Positions 25,601-33,821 of a DNA stretch of 64,000 nt are shown here, one piece after another; within the stretch, counting starts at the first letter, position 1, and the number at the start of each line of letters is the position of its first letter. Made by a program: the position numbers and the translations under genes. The stretch is from Streptomyces iakyrus (GTDB lineage: Bacteria; Actinomycetota; Actinomycetes; Streptomycetales; Streptomycetaceae). The stretch lies in the NCBI RefSeq assembly GCF_000717055.1, contig NZ_JNXI01000001.1, forward strand, positions 1 to 64,000, read 5' to 3'. The notes beneath the pieces were generated by a model. That model had not been told where the DNA came from. It did not search any database and saw only the letters and a program-made list of their open reading frames with translations.

Positions 25601-26158
25601 GTGAAGCGTACCGACCGACGTGATCTGGGCCTGCTGCTGCTCCGGCTGGGGGCGGGCGGTGTGCTGGTGGCGCACGGCACGCAGAAGCTGTTCGGCTGGT
25701 TCGGCGGACACGGCATCGAGGGCACCGGCCAGTTCATGGAGTCCGTCGGCTACTCCCCCGGCAAGCAGAGCGCGACGGCGGCGGGCCTCGCGGAGACCGG
25801 CGGCGGCACGCTGCTGGCCCTGGGCCTGGCCACCCCGGCCGCGGGCGCGGCGGCGGCCGGCGCGATGGCGGGCGCGGCGGCGGTGCACGCCCCGAACGGC
25901 TTCTTCAACCAGGGCGGCGGCTACGAGTACGCCGCGACGCTCGGCCTGACGGCAGCGGGCCTGGCCATCACCGGCCCGGGCCGCCTCTCCCTGGACCATC
26001 TGCTCGGCCACGCGGTGAACCGCGGCTGGATGATCCCGGCGGCCTTCGCGGCGACGGCGGCGGGTACGGCGGTGGTGGTGGGGGCCAGGGCGAGGCGCCT
26101 GCGGAAGGCGAAGGAGGGGGAGCAGGAGGCGTTGTTCGAGGAGGAGTACATGGAGTAG
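25601..26158 (+). CDS. DoxX family membrane protein
   Basis: A 185-residue DoxX/SURF4-type protein. Helix 1 contains LGLLLLRLGAGGVLVAHGTQ, followed by KLFGWFGGHGIEGTGQFMESVG, the conserved cytoplasmic loop. Three more helices follow (about 55-75, 78-95, 110-130), with an added C-terminal helix (about 140-162) and an acidic cytoplasmic tail. Relatives take part in redox or thiosulfate-linked membrane complexes in mycobacteria. GGGAG precedes the GTG start at 25601. Confidence 0.88.
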   Translation: MKRTDRRDLGLLLLRLGAGGVLVAHGTQKLFGWFGGHGIEGTGQFMESVGYSPGKQSATAAGLAETGGGTLLALGLATPAAGAAAAGAMAGAAAVHAPNGFFNQGGGYEYAATLGLTAAGLAITGPGRLSLDHLLGHAVNRGWMIPAAFAATAAGTAVVVGARARRLRKAKEGEQEALFEEEYME

Positions 26159-26215
26159 GGGGCGGGGGCCGGGACTGGAGGCCGTTGTCAGTCCCGCATG
26201 GCAGGCTGCGCGCCC

Positions 26216-26581
26216 ATGAACGAACAGCCCCCCGCCCCTGAGCTCTGGTCCACCATCGACGCCTTGCACGAGTGGCTCGACACCAACCGCCCGGTCGAGG
26301 GCCGCGAGGGCCTCCTTCTGCGCATCCTGAAACTGTCGGAGGAGGTCGGCGAGGTCTCACAGGCGGTGATCGGAGCGACGGGGCAGAACCCGCGCAAGGG
26401 CGTCACGCACACGTGGGAGGACGTGGAGGCGGAGTTGTGCGACGTCGTCATCACGGCGCTGCTGGCGTTGCGGACGCTCACGCCGGAGGCGCGAGAGGTC
26501 TTGGCACGGCACCTGGAGCGGGTGACACGACGGGCCACGGCGCACTCGGCACCGGCGGACGTTCCTCGTCAGTCGCTCTGA
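26216..26581 (+). CDS. MazG-like nucleotide pyrophosphohydrolase
   Basis: A 121-residue all-alpha MazG-like protein expected to hydrolyse nucleoside triphosphates to monophosphates. The metal site is formed by LSEEVGEVSQA (E-x-x-E) and EDVEAELCDVVITALLAL (E...D). The ATG at 26216 is preceded at eight bases by CAGGCT, a plausible -10 box, which favours a leaderless start over the ATG at 26198. It is convergent with the mce-associated gene. Likely a house-cleaning enzyme. Confidence 0.85.
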   Translation: MNEQPPAPELWSTIDALHEWLDTNRPVEGREGLLLRILKLSEEVGEVSQAVIGATGQNPRKGVTHTWEDVEAELCDVVITALLALRTLTPEAREVLARHLERVTRRATAHSAPADVPRQSL

Positions 26582-26620
26582 TCCCGGACCGGTGTCATCG
26601 ACGGGTTCCCGGTCCTGCCG

Positions 26621-27403
26621 TCACAGCGCGTCCACCGCGCTCACCTTCCACTCGCCACCCGTACGGTCCATCGTCATCCGCACCCGGTTCTGGTCCACGC
26701 GGGACCCCGACACCTGAGTGCTCTCGGTGACCTGGTTGACGAACAGCAGGACGACGACCTTGTCGGGGGAGGCCGAGACGACGGAAGCGGCCGGGGCGCC
26801 GCCGGAGCCGGGGGCGGCGACCCTTGCCTTCACGATGCCGTGGTACTTCTCGGCCGTCGGGGCGACCACGGTCTTCGTGGTCTTGCCGTACTCGTCCCGG
26901 AAGTCGCCGGTCAGGTGGGCGCGGGCCCTCGAGAAGTCCTTCTCCAGGTGACGGTAGTCGTACGACAGGACGACTGGCGCCGCCTTCCGCGCGGCCGCGA
27001 GTGCCTCGGTCCGGGCGGTCTCCGTCAGGCGGCCCTCGCGGTACTGCCATCCCAGGGCGGCGAGCGCGGCCAGGCCGACGACGAGCAGGACGGCCAGGAC
27101 CGCGGTGAGCAGCTTGCCATGCCCGCCGGGACCGGGGTCGCTCCGCTCTTGCGGCCCGTCCTCCTCGAACGACTCCGCCGACGGCTCCGGCGGGTCGTCC
27201 CAGCCGTGCTTCGGGGCCTGGACGAGGACGGTGCGTCCGGCGAGTGGCCGCTCGGCCCGGCGCGGGGCCCTCTCGTCGATGGACGTCGCGGCCCCAGCTT
27301 CGCGGTGGCCGCGCTCCGCGCGCTTCGCCGCCGCGCGGGCGGCCGCCGTCATGGTGCGGCGGGTGCCGGGACCGGGGGCGCGGCCGGTGGTCGTCTTCGG
27401 CAT
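26621..27403 (-). CDS. Mce-associated membrane protein (distal)
   Basis: A 260-residue single-pass protein: a long basic/acidic cytoplasmic N-terminus (1-97), a helix LLTAVLAVLLVVGLAALAAL (about 98-118), then an extracytoplasmic NTF2-like domain. AARKAAPVVLSYDYRHLEKD and FRDEYGKTTKTVVAPTAEKY match Mce-associated (Mam) proteins, which stabilise Mce complexes in the envelope. It is the last gene of the mce operon, 48 bp after the other Mam gene. The C-terminal WKVSAVDAL closes the domain normally. Confidence 0.85.
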   Translation of the reverse strand: MPKTTTGRAPGPGTRRTMTAAARAAAKRAERGHREAGAATSIDERAPRRAERPLAGRTVLVQAPKHGWDDPPEPSAESFEEDGPQERSDPGPGGHGKLLTAVLAVLLVVGLAALAALGWQYREGRLTETARTEALAAARKAAPVVLSYDYRHLEKDFSRARAHLTGDFRDEYGKTTKTVVAPTAEKYHGIVKARVAAPGSGGAPAASVVSASPDKVVVLLFVNQVTESTQVSGSRVDQNRVRMTMDRTGGEWKVSAVDAL

Positions 27404-27451
27404 GGTGGTACTCCTCGTCGGTGCTTGTCGGTAGGCGGATCGGCCCGTGGA

Positions 27452-27940
27452 TCAGCCGACGAACTCGACGTCGGACGTCAGCCAGCGGCCGTCCTTGTGT
27501 ACGAGGTCGAGCTGGAGCCGGTACGTGCGCGCCTCTCCCCCGGGCACGGCGGTGTTGGTCACCTTGCTGTCGGCGACCACCAGCACACGGGCCGAGTTCT
27601 CGTCGGAGCGGACGATGCCCGCCTCCAGGATCTGGCCCTCCGACACGGACTTGTTCTGGGCGACGAGCTTCGTCAACTGCTCCGTCTGGGCGGTGAACTG
27701 CCTCTTGAACTCGCCGGTCGCGCCCGCCAGTACGTTCGCGCTGTCGCGGTCGTAGTGCCGGTAGTCGAGGGAGGTGAAGTTGAGGGCCGACTGGCGGGCG
27801 GCGGCCAGAATGCCCTGGCGTCGCTGGTCCGCCTCCCGCTGTTCGTAGAGGCCGAAGGCCAGCCAGAGCGCCACTACCGTGGTGCTGACGGTCGCCGCGA
27901 CGAGTCCCGCTGTCTTCACTCGGGGTCGTCCCTGCCTCAT
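27452..27940 (-). CDS. Mce-associated membrane protein (proximal)
   Basis: A 162-residue single-pass protein with a short basic N-terminus, a helix LVAATVSTTVVALWLAFGLY (about 13-32) and an external NTF2-like domain (AARQSALNFTSLDYRHYDRD, FKRQFTAQTEQLTKLV, DGRWLTSDVEFVG). It is a shorter relative of the next gene. ATGA overlap with mceF fixes the start at 27940 and shows translational coupling. Confidence 0.87.
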   Translation of the reverse strand: MRQGRPRVKTAGLVAATVSTTVVALWLAFGLYEQREADQRRQGILAAARQSALNFTSLDYRHYDRDSANVLAGATGEFKRQFTAQTEQLTKLVAQNKSVSEGQILEAGIVRSDENSARVLVVADSKVTNTAVPGGEARTYRLQLDLVHKDGRWLTSDVEFVG

Positions 27941-29214
27941 GCCATGGGGCCGACGAGCAGCCATTGCCACGACTCCTTTCCGAACACGGCCTGCTGGCCG
28001 CCCGCCGAGCCGATCTCGACGTTCCTTCCGTCCGGGCCGGTCGTGGTGCCGGTCTCCGGGTCGTACGGGGTGACGTAGGTCGCCTGGTTCGCGCCCACGC
28101 CGGGGCTCGACGCGCCCGGGGCGTTCTGCGCGCCCCGTACCGACGACTGGCTGCCGCGCGGGAGCGTGCAGCGGGCGCCGGTGTTCGCCTCGCGTGTGCT
28201 GGTGTCCGCGGGGTCGCGGCGTGCCGTGCCGTACCCCTGGGTGCAAGCCGGTGGGTCGTCGGCGTTCAGCACCAGGCCGAAGTGGGTGGTGCCGTCGCCC
28301 GGGACGACCGTGTAACTGCCCGCGACCATCAGCGGGAAGGTGACCAGGGCCTGCTCCACGCCGGGGAGGCGGGCCACCGTGACCTGGCCGCCGCTGATCA
28401 GGTTGGCCAGCAGGACCGACAGCTCCGGCCCGGCCGACTTCAGCAGCGAGTTCAGCTCCTGCGCCGCCGGCCGCGCGTTGCCGATCAGCTTGCGCAGGTC
28501 CCCGTCGCTGGCCTTCAACTGGGCTGAGAGCGCCGCCAGATCGCGAGAGAACGACTTGATCGACGAGCCCTGGTCGGCCTGTGTCTTCAGGACCTTCCGT
28601 GAGTCCTCGATCAGGGCGATCGTCTCCGGCAGTGCCTCGGTCGCCGACTCGACCAGGGTGTTGCCCGAGTCCACCAGGCGCCCCAGGTTCGGGCCGGTGC
28701 CGGCGAACGCCTTGCCCAGCTCGTCGACGGTGACGAGCAGGTCGTCCTTGCCGACCGAGTTCACCAGGCGGTCCAGGCTGAGGACCATGTCCGTCGTCGA
28801 CAGCGGCACCCGTGTGCTCTCGCGCGGGATCGTGCTGCCCTCCAGCAGATACGGGCCGCGGGAGGCCCGGGGCTGGAGATCGACGTACTGCTCGCCCACC
28901 GCCGAGCGGTTCGCCACCACCGCCAGCGTGTCCGCGGGGATGCGCGGCGCACCGTCCTCGATGTCGAGCGTGACCGAGACCCCGTCCGGGCCGGCCAGGC
29001 TCAGTGCACCGACCTTGCCCACCGGCACCCCGCGGTAGGTGACCTCGGCACCGGGGAACACGCCCCCGGAGTCGGCGAAGTCGGCCCGCACGGTGTAGCC
29101 GCGGTCGAGGACCTCGTCCACCAAGCCCGTGTACTCGGCGCCGACGTACGACACGCCCACGGCGGTGAGGGTGGCGAAGGCGATCAGTTGTGCCTTGACC
29201 GTACGGGTGATCAC
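27937..29214 (-). CDS. mceF: MCE family protein, MceF position
   Basis: A 425-residue MCE subunit with an N-terminal anchor (about 8-27) and an MlaD/MCE beta-barrel (about 38-115, YTVRADFADSGGVFPGAEVTYRGVPVGKV). Long helices (about 150-270) form the lipid-conducting needle. The last 120 residues are glycine/proline/serine-rich and end in an unusual Trp-rich FGKESWQWLLVGPMA. A GTG start overlaps the mceE stop as GTGA. In the assembled hexamer the six Mce proteins form a tunnel from the cell surface to the YrbE permeases. Confidence 0.9.
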   Translation of the reverse strand: MITRTVKAQLIAFATLTAVGVSYVGAEYTGLVDEVLDRGYTVRADFADSGGVFPGAEVTYRGVPVGKVGALSLAGPDGVSVTLDIEDGAPRIPADTLAVVANRSAVGEQYVDLQPRASRGPYLLEGSTIPRESTRVPLSTTDMVLSLDRLVNSVGKDDLLVTVDELGKAFAGTGPNLGRLVDSGNTLVESATEALPETIALIEDSRKVLKTQADQGSSIKSFSRDLAALSAQLKASDGDLRKLIGNARPAAQELNSLLKSAGPELSVLLANLISGGQVTVARLPGVEQALVTFPLMVAGSYTVVPGDGTTHFGLVLNADDPPACTQGYGTARRDPADTSTREANTGARCTLPRGSQSSVRGAQNAPGASSPGVGANQATYVTPYDPETGTTTGPDGRNVEIGSAGGQQAVFGKESWQWLLVGPMA

Positions 29215-30518
29215 GGCTGGACCCCCTTCAGCAGCAGCTCGGCGAGTTCGAGGTTGATCCCCTCGGGCCAGTCATCCCCGGTGCGGTGCCCGCCGGAGCC
29301 GTAGCCGGCGGTGCACACCGGCGGGCACAGCGGGTCGTCGTCGCCGCCCGAGGGGGCCGACGGGCGCGACGGCACGGTCGGACTGCTCGGCAGCGCGGTG
29401 GGCTTCGGTACGCCCGGCACGTCCGGGAGATCCGGTGCGTCCGGCAGGTCGGGGGGCTCGGGAAGCCCGGGAAGCTCGGGCACCCGGGGGTCCCCGCCGT
29501 TCCCGCCGCCCGGCTCGTCCGTCAGGTTGCCGTAGATGCCGGCCAGATCAAGGTCCGCCGTGATGTGCAGGTTGACGTAGTCACCCTTGATGGCGTCCAC
29601 CACGTTGCGCGGGAACGGGTAGGTCGTCAGCAGCTCCAGGGAGTTGGGCAGGTCGCTGCCCGCCTTGTTGAGCTGGTGCAGGATCGGCCGGAGCTTCCTG
29701 AGGTTGGCGACCGTGTCGTCGTGCGAGGCGTTGACCACCTTGGTGCCGGTCTTGCCCAGCTTGGACAGGGCGGTGAGCATCCTCGTCAGGTCGCGGCGCT
29801 GGTCGGCCAGGACCTTCAGGGCGGGCGGCATCGTGTCGACGGCCTCGGCGATCGTCGTCTTCTCCTTGCCCAGCCGTCTGGCCAGCCGGTCCACGGCCTT
29901 CAGCGCGCGGACGATGTCCCGGCGCTGGTCGTCCAGGCCGCCGATGAAGGTGTCGAGCTCCTTGAGCAGGGACTTGACCCGGTTCTCCCGGCCTTCCAGG
30001 GCCTTGTTCAGCTCCGTGGTGATCGTCTTGAGCTGGGCCACGCCACCGCCGTTGAGCAGGGCGGACAGCGCGGACAGCACCTCCTCGACCTCCGGGTTGC
30101 GGCCGCTGCGGGACAGGGGGATCACGTCGCCGTCGCGGAGCCGGCCGACCGGCGTGCCTTCCGGCGGCGCGGCCAGCGCCACGTACTTCTCGCCGAGCAT
30201 GCTGGTCTGCCGCAGCCCGGCCACGGCGTTGGCGGGCAGCTTCACCGAGTCGGCGACCCGGAGGCGGACCCTCGCGTGCCAGCCCTCCAGCTCCACCTTC
30301 TCCACCGCGCCCACGGTGACGTTGTCGACTTTGACCGACGACTGCGGAACCAGGTCCAGGACGTCGCGGAACTCGACGGTGACGTGGTAGGCGCGGCCGT
30401 CGGCGGCGGCTCCGCCGGGGAGCGGGACGTCGTACCAGCCGTTGAACTCGCAGCCGGACAGGAGCACCGTTGCGACGGCCGTCCACGTGACGGCCCCGCT
30501 CTTGCGCGGGGGCCTCAT
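29211..30518 (-). CDS. mceE: MCE family lipoprotein, MceE position
   Basis: A 435-residue MCE subunit anchored by lipid. The lipobox LLSGC places the cysteine at C23, as in mycobacterial MceE/LprK. The MCE domain (about 45-125) includes VKVDNVTVGAVEKVELEG, followed by the helical needle (about 150-300). After residue 330 comes a striking (D/E)(L/A/V)P-rich tail of about 60 residues, then CPPVCTAGYG. ATGA and GTGA overlaps join it to both neighbours. The Pro-rich tail resembles the tail of the sigma factor encoded upstream. Confidence 0.9.
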   Translation of the reverse strand: MRPPRKSGAVTWTAVATVLLSGCEFNGWYDVPLPGGAAADGRAYHVTVEFRDVLDLVPQSSVKVDNVTVGAVEKVELEGWHARVRLRVADSVKLPANAVAGLRQTSMLGEKYVALAAPPEGTPVGRLRDGDVIPLSRSGRNPEVEEVLSALSALLNGGGVAQLKTITTELNKALEGRENRVKSLLKELDTFIGGLDDQRRDIVRALKAVDRLARRLGKEKTTIAEAVDTMPPALKVLADQRRDLTRMLTALSKLGKTGTKVVNASHDDTVANLRKLRPILHQLNKAGSDLPNSLELLTTYPFPRNVVDAIKGDYVNLHITADLDLAGIYGNLTDEPGGGNGGDPRVPELPGLPEPPDLPDAPDLPDVPGVPKPTALPSSPTVPSRPSAPSGGDDDPLCPPVCTAGYGSGGHRTGDDWPEGINLELAELLLKGVQP

Positions 30519-31630
30519 GCGCTCGCCCCCAGGATTCCGCCGAGGGTGCGGTCGACCGTGCCGGTGCCCGACGTGCCCTGGGGCACTTCGGGCAGGGAGT
30601 CGAAGAGGTCCCTCAGGTCCCCGCAGTCGGCCTTCTCCCCGGTCGTCTTCAGGATCGAGCACAGCAGTGCGGCCGGGTCCTGCGGATGGTCCGGGTTGTT
30701 GCGGGTGTCGAGGGTGCCGGCGGACGGGTTGTAGGCGTTGTGCAGGTTCGACATGCCCGTCGGCGCGACCTCCAGCAGTTCCTCCAGCGCCGCCCGTTGG
30801 GTGACGAGCACCTTGGTCACCTTGCTCAGGCCCTCCACGTTCGACGTCAGCGACTTCTTGTTCTTCTTCACGAAGGCGGACACGTCACCGAGGGCCGTGC
30901 CGAGGTGTTTCAGCGCCGCCGCCAGGTCCTTGCGCTCGCCCGCGAGTTGTCCGGCAACCTTGGCGAGGCTGCTGTTGAACGACCGCACGCTCTTGTCGTC
31001 CGCCGCCAGCGCCGCCGTGAACACCTGAAGGTTGCGGACCGTGCCGAACAGGTCCGTGCGGCCGTCGGACAGGGTCGTGACCGCCTCCGAGAGGTCCTTC
31101 ACCGTCCGGTGCAGGTTCTCGCCCTGGCCGTCGAGGTTGTCGGCGCTGACGCCGAGCAGCCGTGACAGGGCGCCGTCCTTGTTGGCGCCCGTGGGTCCCA
31201 GCGCCTCGGCCGTGGTGTGCAGGCTGTCGAAGACACGGTCCAGTTCTACCGGCACGGCCGTGCGCGACTCGGGGATCTCGTCCCCGTCCCGCAGGACCGG
31301 GCCGCTCCGGTACACCGGCAGCAGCTGCACGTAACGGTCGCTGACCACCGAGGAGTTGATGATCGCGGCCTGTGCGTCCGCCGGGACCTTCCGGTCCGCG
31401 TCGTACTCCAGCTCCACCCGCACCCGGCCGCCCTCCGGCGTGATCTTCTTGACCTCGCCGATCCGCACACCCAGGACGCGGACGTCCGAGCCCGGGTAGA
31501 TGCCGACGGTGCGCGGGAAGTAAGCCGTGACGCGGGCCGGCTCGGTCCGCGGCCACAGGACGTACGTGAGCGCGGCGACCAGGGTCAGGGCGGTCAGCAG
31601 GGCCGCGCCCTTCTTCCAACGGTTGCTCAC
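30515..31630 (-). CDS. mceD: MCE family protein, MceD position
   Basis: A 371-residue MCE subunit with an anchor helix (about 10-28), an MCE domain (VTAYFPRTVGIYPGSDVRVLGVRIGEVKKI, about 34-64 and on to 115) and a coiled helical region (about 150-290). The C-terminus NAYNPSAGTLDTRNN with a single cysteine in ALLCSIL resembles the MceD C-terminal patch. It overlaps mceC and mceE by 4 bp each. Confidence 0.9.
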   Translation of the reverse strand: MSNRWKKGAALLTALTLVAALTYVLWPRTEPARVTAYFPRTVGIYPGSDVRVLGVRIGEVKKITPEGGRVRVELEYDADRKVPADAQAAIINSSVVSDRYVQLLPVYRSGPVLRDGDEIPESRTAVPVELDRVFDSLHTTAEALGPTGANKDGALSRLLGVSADNLDGQGENLHRTVKDLSEAVTTLSDGRTDLFGTVRNLQVFTAALAADDKSVRSFNSSLAKVAGQLAGERKDLAAALKHLGTALGDVSAFVKKNKKSLTSNVEGLSKVTKVLVTQRAALEELLEVAPTGMSNLHNAYNPSAGTLDTRNNPDHPQDPAALLCSILKTTGEKADCGDLRDLFDSLPEVPQGTSGTGTVDRTLGGILGASA

Positions 31631-32787
31631 TGCGCGCCCCCCGTCCGCGTCCGCGGCACCACCGGGGCGGCGACCAGGTTCTGGACGTAGGAGTCGAACC
31701 AGCGGCCGTTGCCGAGGGTGTTGGTGAAGACCCGCACGTAGGGCGCCAGGAGCTCGATGCTCCGGTCGAGGCCGGCTTGGTTGCGTTCGAGCATCTTCAC
31801 GACGGTGTTGAGGCCCTTGAGCGCGGGCCCGATCTCCTTGTCGTTGTCCTGGACCAGGCCGGAGAGCTGGATGCCGAGCGCGGCGGAGGTCTTCAGCAGC
31901 TTGTGGATCGCCGCACGCCGCTTGCTGATCTCCTTGAACAGCTTGTCGCCGTCCTCGACCAGGGCGGTGAAGTCGCCCGACCGGTCGGCGAGTACTCCCG
32001 TCACGCCTCTCGCGTGGTCGAGGAGCTCCTTGAGGGCCTTGTCGCGCGAGGCCACCGTCCGGGAGATCTTCGACAGGCCCTTGATGGACGCCCGTACCTC
32101 TTGCGGTGAGTCCTCGAAGGTGGTGGAGATGGTGTCCAGGGCCTTGGCCAGCCGGTCGGTGTCGACCTTCTCCGTCGTGGTGGTGAGATCGCTGAACGCC
32201 TGCACGACGTCGTACGCGGGGACGGTCCGCTCCAGCGGGATCTCGCTGCCGGGCTCCAGCCGGCCCCGCCCCCTGGGGTGCAGGGCGAGGTACTTGGCGC
32301 CGAGGATCGTCTTGACCCGGATCGACGCGCCGGTCCCGGTGCCGAACGCCGGCTCGTCCTTGATCTTGAAGATGACCTTCACGTGGTCGCCGTCCAAGTC
32401 GACCTCCTCGACCTTGCCGACCTTGACCCCGGCGATGCGCACCTCGTCACCCGGCTTGAGACCGCCCGCCTCCGCGAAGGCGGCGCTGTACGTCTCGCCG
32501 TCGCCGATCACCGGCAGGCGGTCGGCGTTGAACGCGGCCACGGCCAGCAGCGCGAGGACGGTGAGTCCGACGGCGCCGATGACGAGGGGATTGCGTTCGC
32601 GGAAGGGCCCGAGGTGCGGACGGCGCAGCCGTATCCTCGGCAGCTTCGGCGGGTCGACGCGGACCTTCATCAACGGCTGTGGACGCGGCTTGCGGCGGGC
32701 CCGGATACGCGGGAGCCTCAGGCTCGGCAGCTTCGGCGGTTCCACGCGCACCTTGAACAGCGGCTCCGGGCGGCGCTTGCGGCTCAT
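31627..32787 (-). CDS. mceC: MCE family protein, MceC position, duplicated N-terminal tail
   Basis: A 386-residue MCE subunit. Unlike the others it has a 65-residue basic cytoplasmic tail before the anchor helix (about 66-86). The tail contains an internal duplication, PLFKVRVEPPKLP at 9-21 and PLMKVRVDPPKLP at 38-50, each followed by an R-L-R rich stretch. The MCE domain (YSAAFAEAGGLKPGDEVRIAGVKVGKVEEV, then to about 175) and helical needle follow. The basic tail could contact the cytoplasmic ATPase or membrane phospholipids; that is inference. The start is fixed by ATGA overlap with mceB. Confidence 0.9.
   Translation of the reverse strand: MSRKRRPEPLFKVRVEPPKLPSLRLPRIRARRKPRPQPLMKVRVDPPKLPRIRLRRPHLGPFRERNPLVIGAVGLTVLALLAVAAFNADRLPVIGDGETYSAAFAEAGGLKPGDEVRIAGVKVGKVEEVDLDGDHVKVIFKIKDEPAFGTGTGASIRVKTILGAKYLALHPRGRGRLEPGSEIPLERTVPAYDVVQAFSDLTTTTEKVDTDRLAKALDTISTTFEDSPQEVRASIKGLSKISRTVASRDKALKELLDHARGVTGVLADRSGDFTALVEDGDKLFKEISKRRAAIHKLLKTSAALGIQLSGLVQDNDKEIGPALKGLNTVVKMLERNQAGLDRSIELLAPYVRVFTNTLGNGRWFDSYVQNLVAAPVVPRTRTGGAQ
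32616..32763. repeat. Internal duplication in mceC N-terminus
   Basis: Two diverged copies of a roughly 60-87 bp unit encode the repeated KVRV(E/D)PPKLP tail. The DNA similarity is plain (shared CTCGGCAGCTTCGGCGG on the plus strand), but copies differ at several third positions, so the event is not recent. Confidence 0.8.
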
Positions 32788-33821
32788 GCCCCGCACCTCG
32801 CCCTCGCCACGTGCATCTCGGGCGTGAGCACCTGCTTCGTCTTCGGCAGCACGATCCGGCCGTCGAAGTCGCACAGATAGAAGTTGAACCACGAGCCGTA
32901 GGACGCCGTCCCCGTCAGCTCGCCCAGCTTGTTCGGCAGCCTCTTCAGCACGCCCTCCACGGTCTTCTCGTTGTCGTTCAGCGTCCCGGTGAGGTCGGTC
33001 AGTTCCGCGATGTCGTCCTTGAGCGGCGGGCGCGCGTCCTTCAGCAGGCCCGAGGTGGCCTCCGTCAGGTCGCCGATGCTCACCAGCGACTTCCCGATGG
33101 GCTTGCGGTCGGCGGACAGGCCGGAGATGACCCGGCGCAGCTGCTTGAGCAGGCCGGAGAAGCGGGCGCCGCGCTTGTCGAGCGTCTTCAGCACGGTGTT
33201 GAGGTTGTCGATCACCGAGCCGATCAGCTTGTCGCGGCCGGCCAGTGTCGTGGTGAGCGATGCCGTGTGCGTCAGCAGGCTGTTGACGGTGCCGCCCTCT
33301 CCCTGGAGGGTCTTGATGATCTCGGTGGCCAGCTGGTTGACGTCCTTCGGGCTGAGCGCGGCGAACAGCGGCTTGAAGCCGTTCAGCAGCGCGTTCAGGT
33401 CGAGGGCAGGCTGGGTGCGCGCGAGCGGGATCGTGCCGCCGGGGCGCAGCCGGGTGCTGTCGCCGGCGCCCTCGGTCAACGCGACGTAGCGCTGACCGAC
33501 CAGGTTGCGGTAGCGGATGACGGCGCCGGTGCTGGTGAGCAGGGGCCGGTCCCGGCTGACCGTGAAGGTGACCTCGGCCAGCGTCCGGTCCTTGATCCGG
33601 ATGCCCGCGACCTCGCCGACCCGCACTCCGGCCACCCGGATGTCGTCACCCTCCTCCAGCCCGGTGACGTCGCTGAAGACCGCGCGGTACTCGTGCTCGG
33701 GAGTGAAGGAGATGTTCACGATGGTCGCGGCGAGCAGGGCTGTCGCCACCACCGTCACCAGCGCGAACAGACTGAACTTGATCAGCGGCGCGGCCGTCTG
33801 CCGGGCACCTTGGGTGCTCAT
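32784..33821 (-). CDS. mceB: MCE family protein, MceB position
   Basis: A 345-residue MCE subunit with anchor helix (about 14-36), MCE domain (YRAVFSDVTGLEEGDDIRVAGVRVGEVAGI and on to about 125), a helical needle, and the short C-terminal domain YGSWFNFYLCDFDGRIVLP typical of MceB, with two further C-terminal cysteine residues. Four-base overlaps with mceA and mceC on either side. Confidence 0.92.
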   Translation of the reverse strand: MSTQGARQTAAPLIKFSLFALVTVVATALLAATIVNISFTPEHEYRAVFSDVTGLEEGDDIRVAGVRVGEVAGIRIKDRTLAEVTFTVSRDRPLLTSTGAVIRYRNLVGQRYVALTEGAGDSTRLRPGGTIPLARTQPALDLNALLNGFKPLFAALSPKDVNQLATEIIKTLQGEGGTVNSLLTHTASLTTTLAGRDKLIGSVIDNLNTVLKTLDKRGARFSGLLKQLRRVISGLSADRKPIGKSLVSIGDLTEATSGLLKDARPPLKDDIAELTDLTGTLNDNEKTVEGVLKRLPNKLGELTGTASYGSWFNFYLCDFDGRIVLPKTKQVLTPEMHVARARCGA

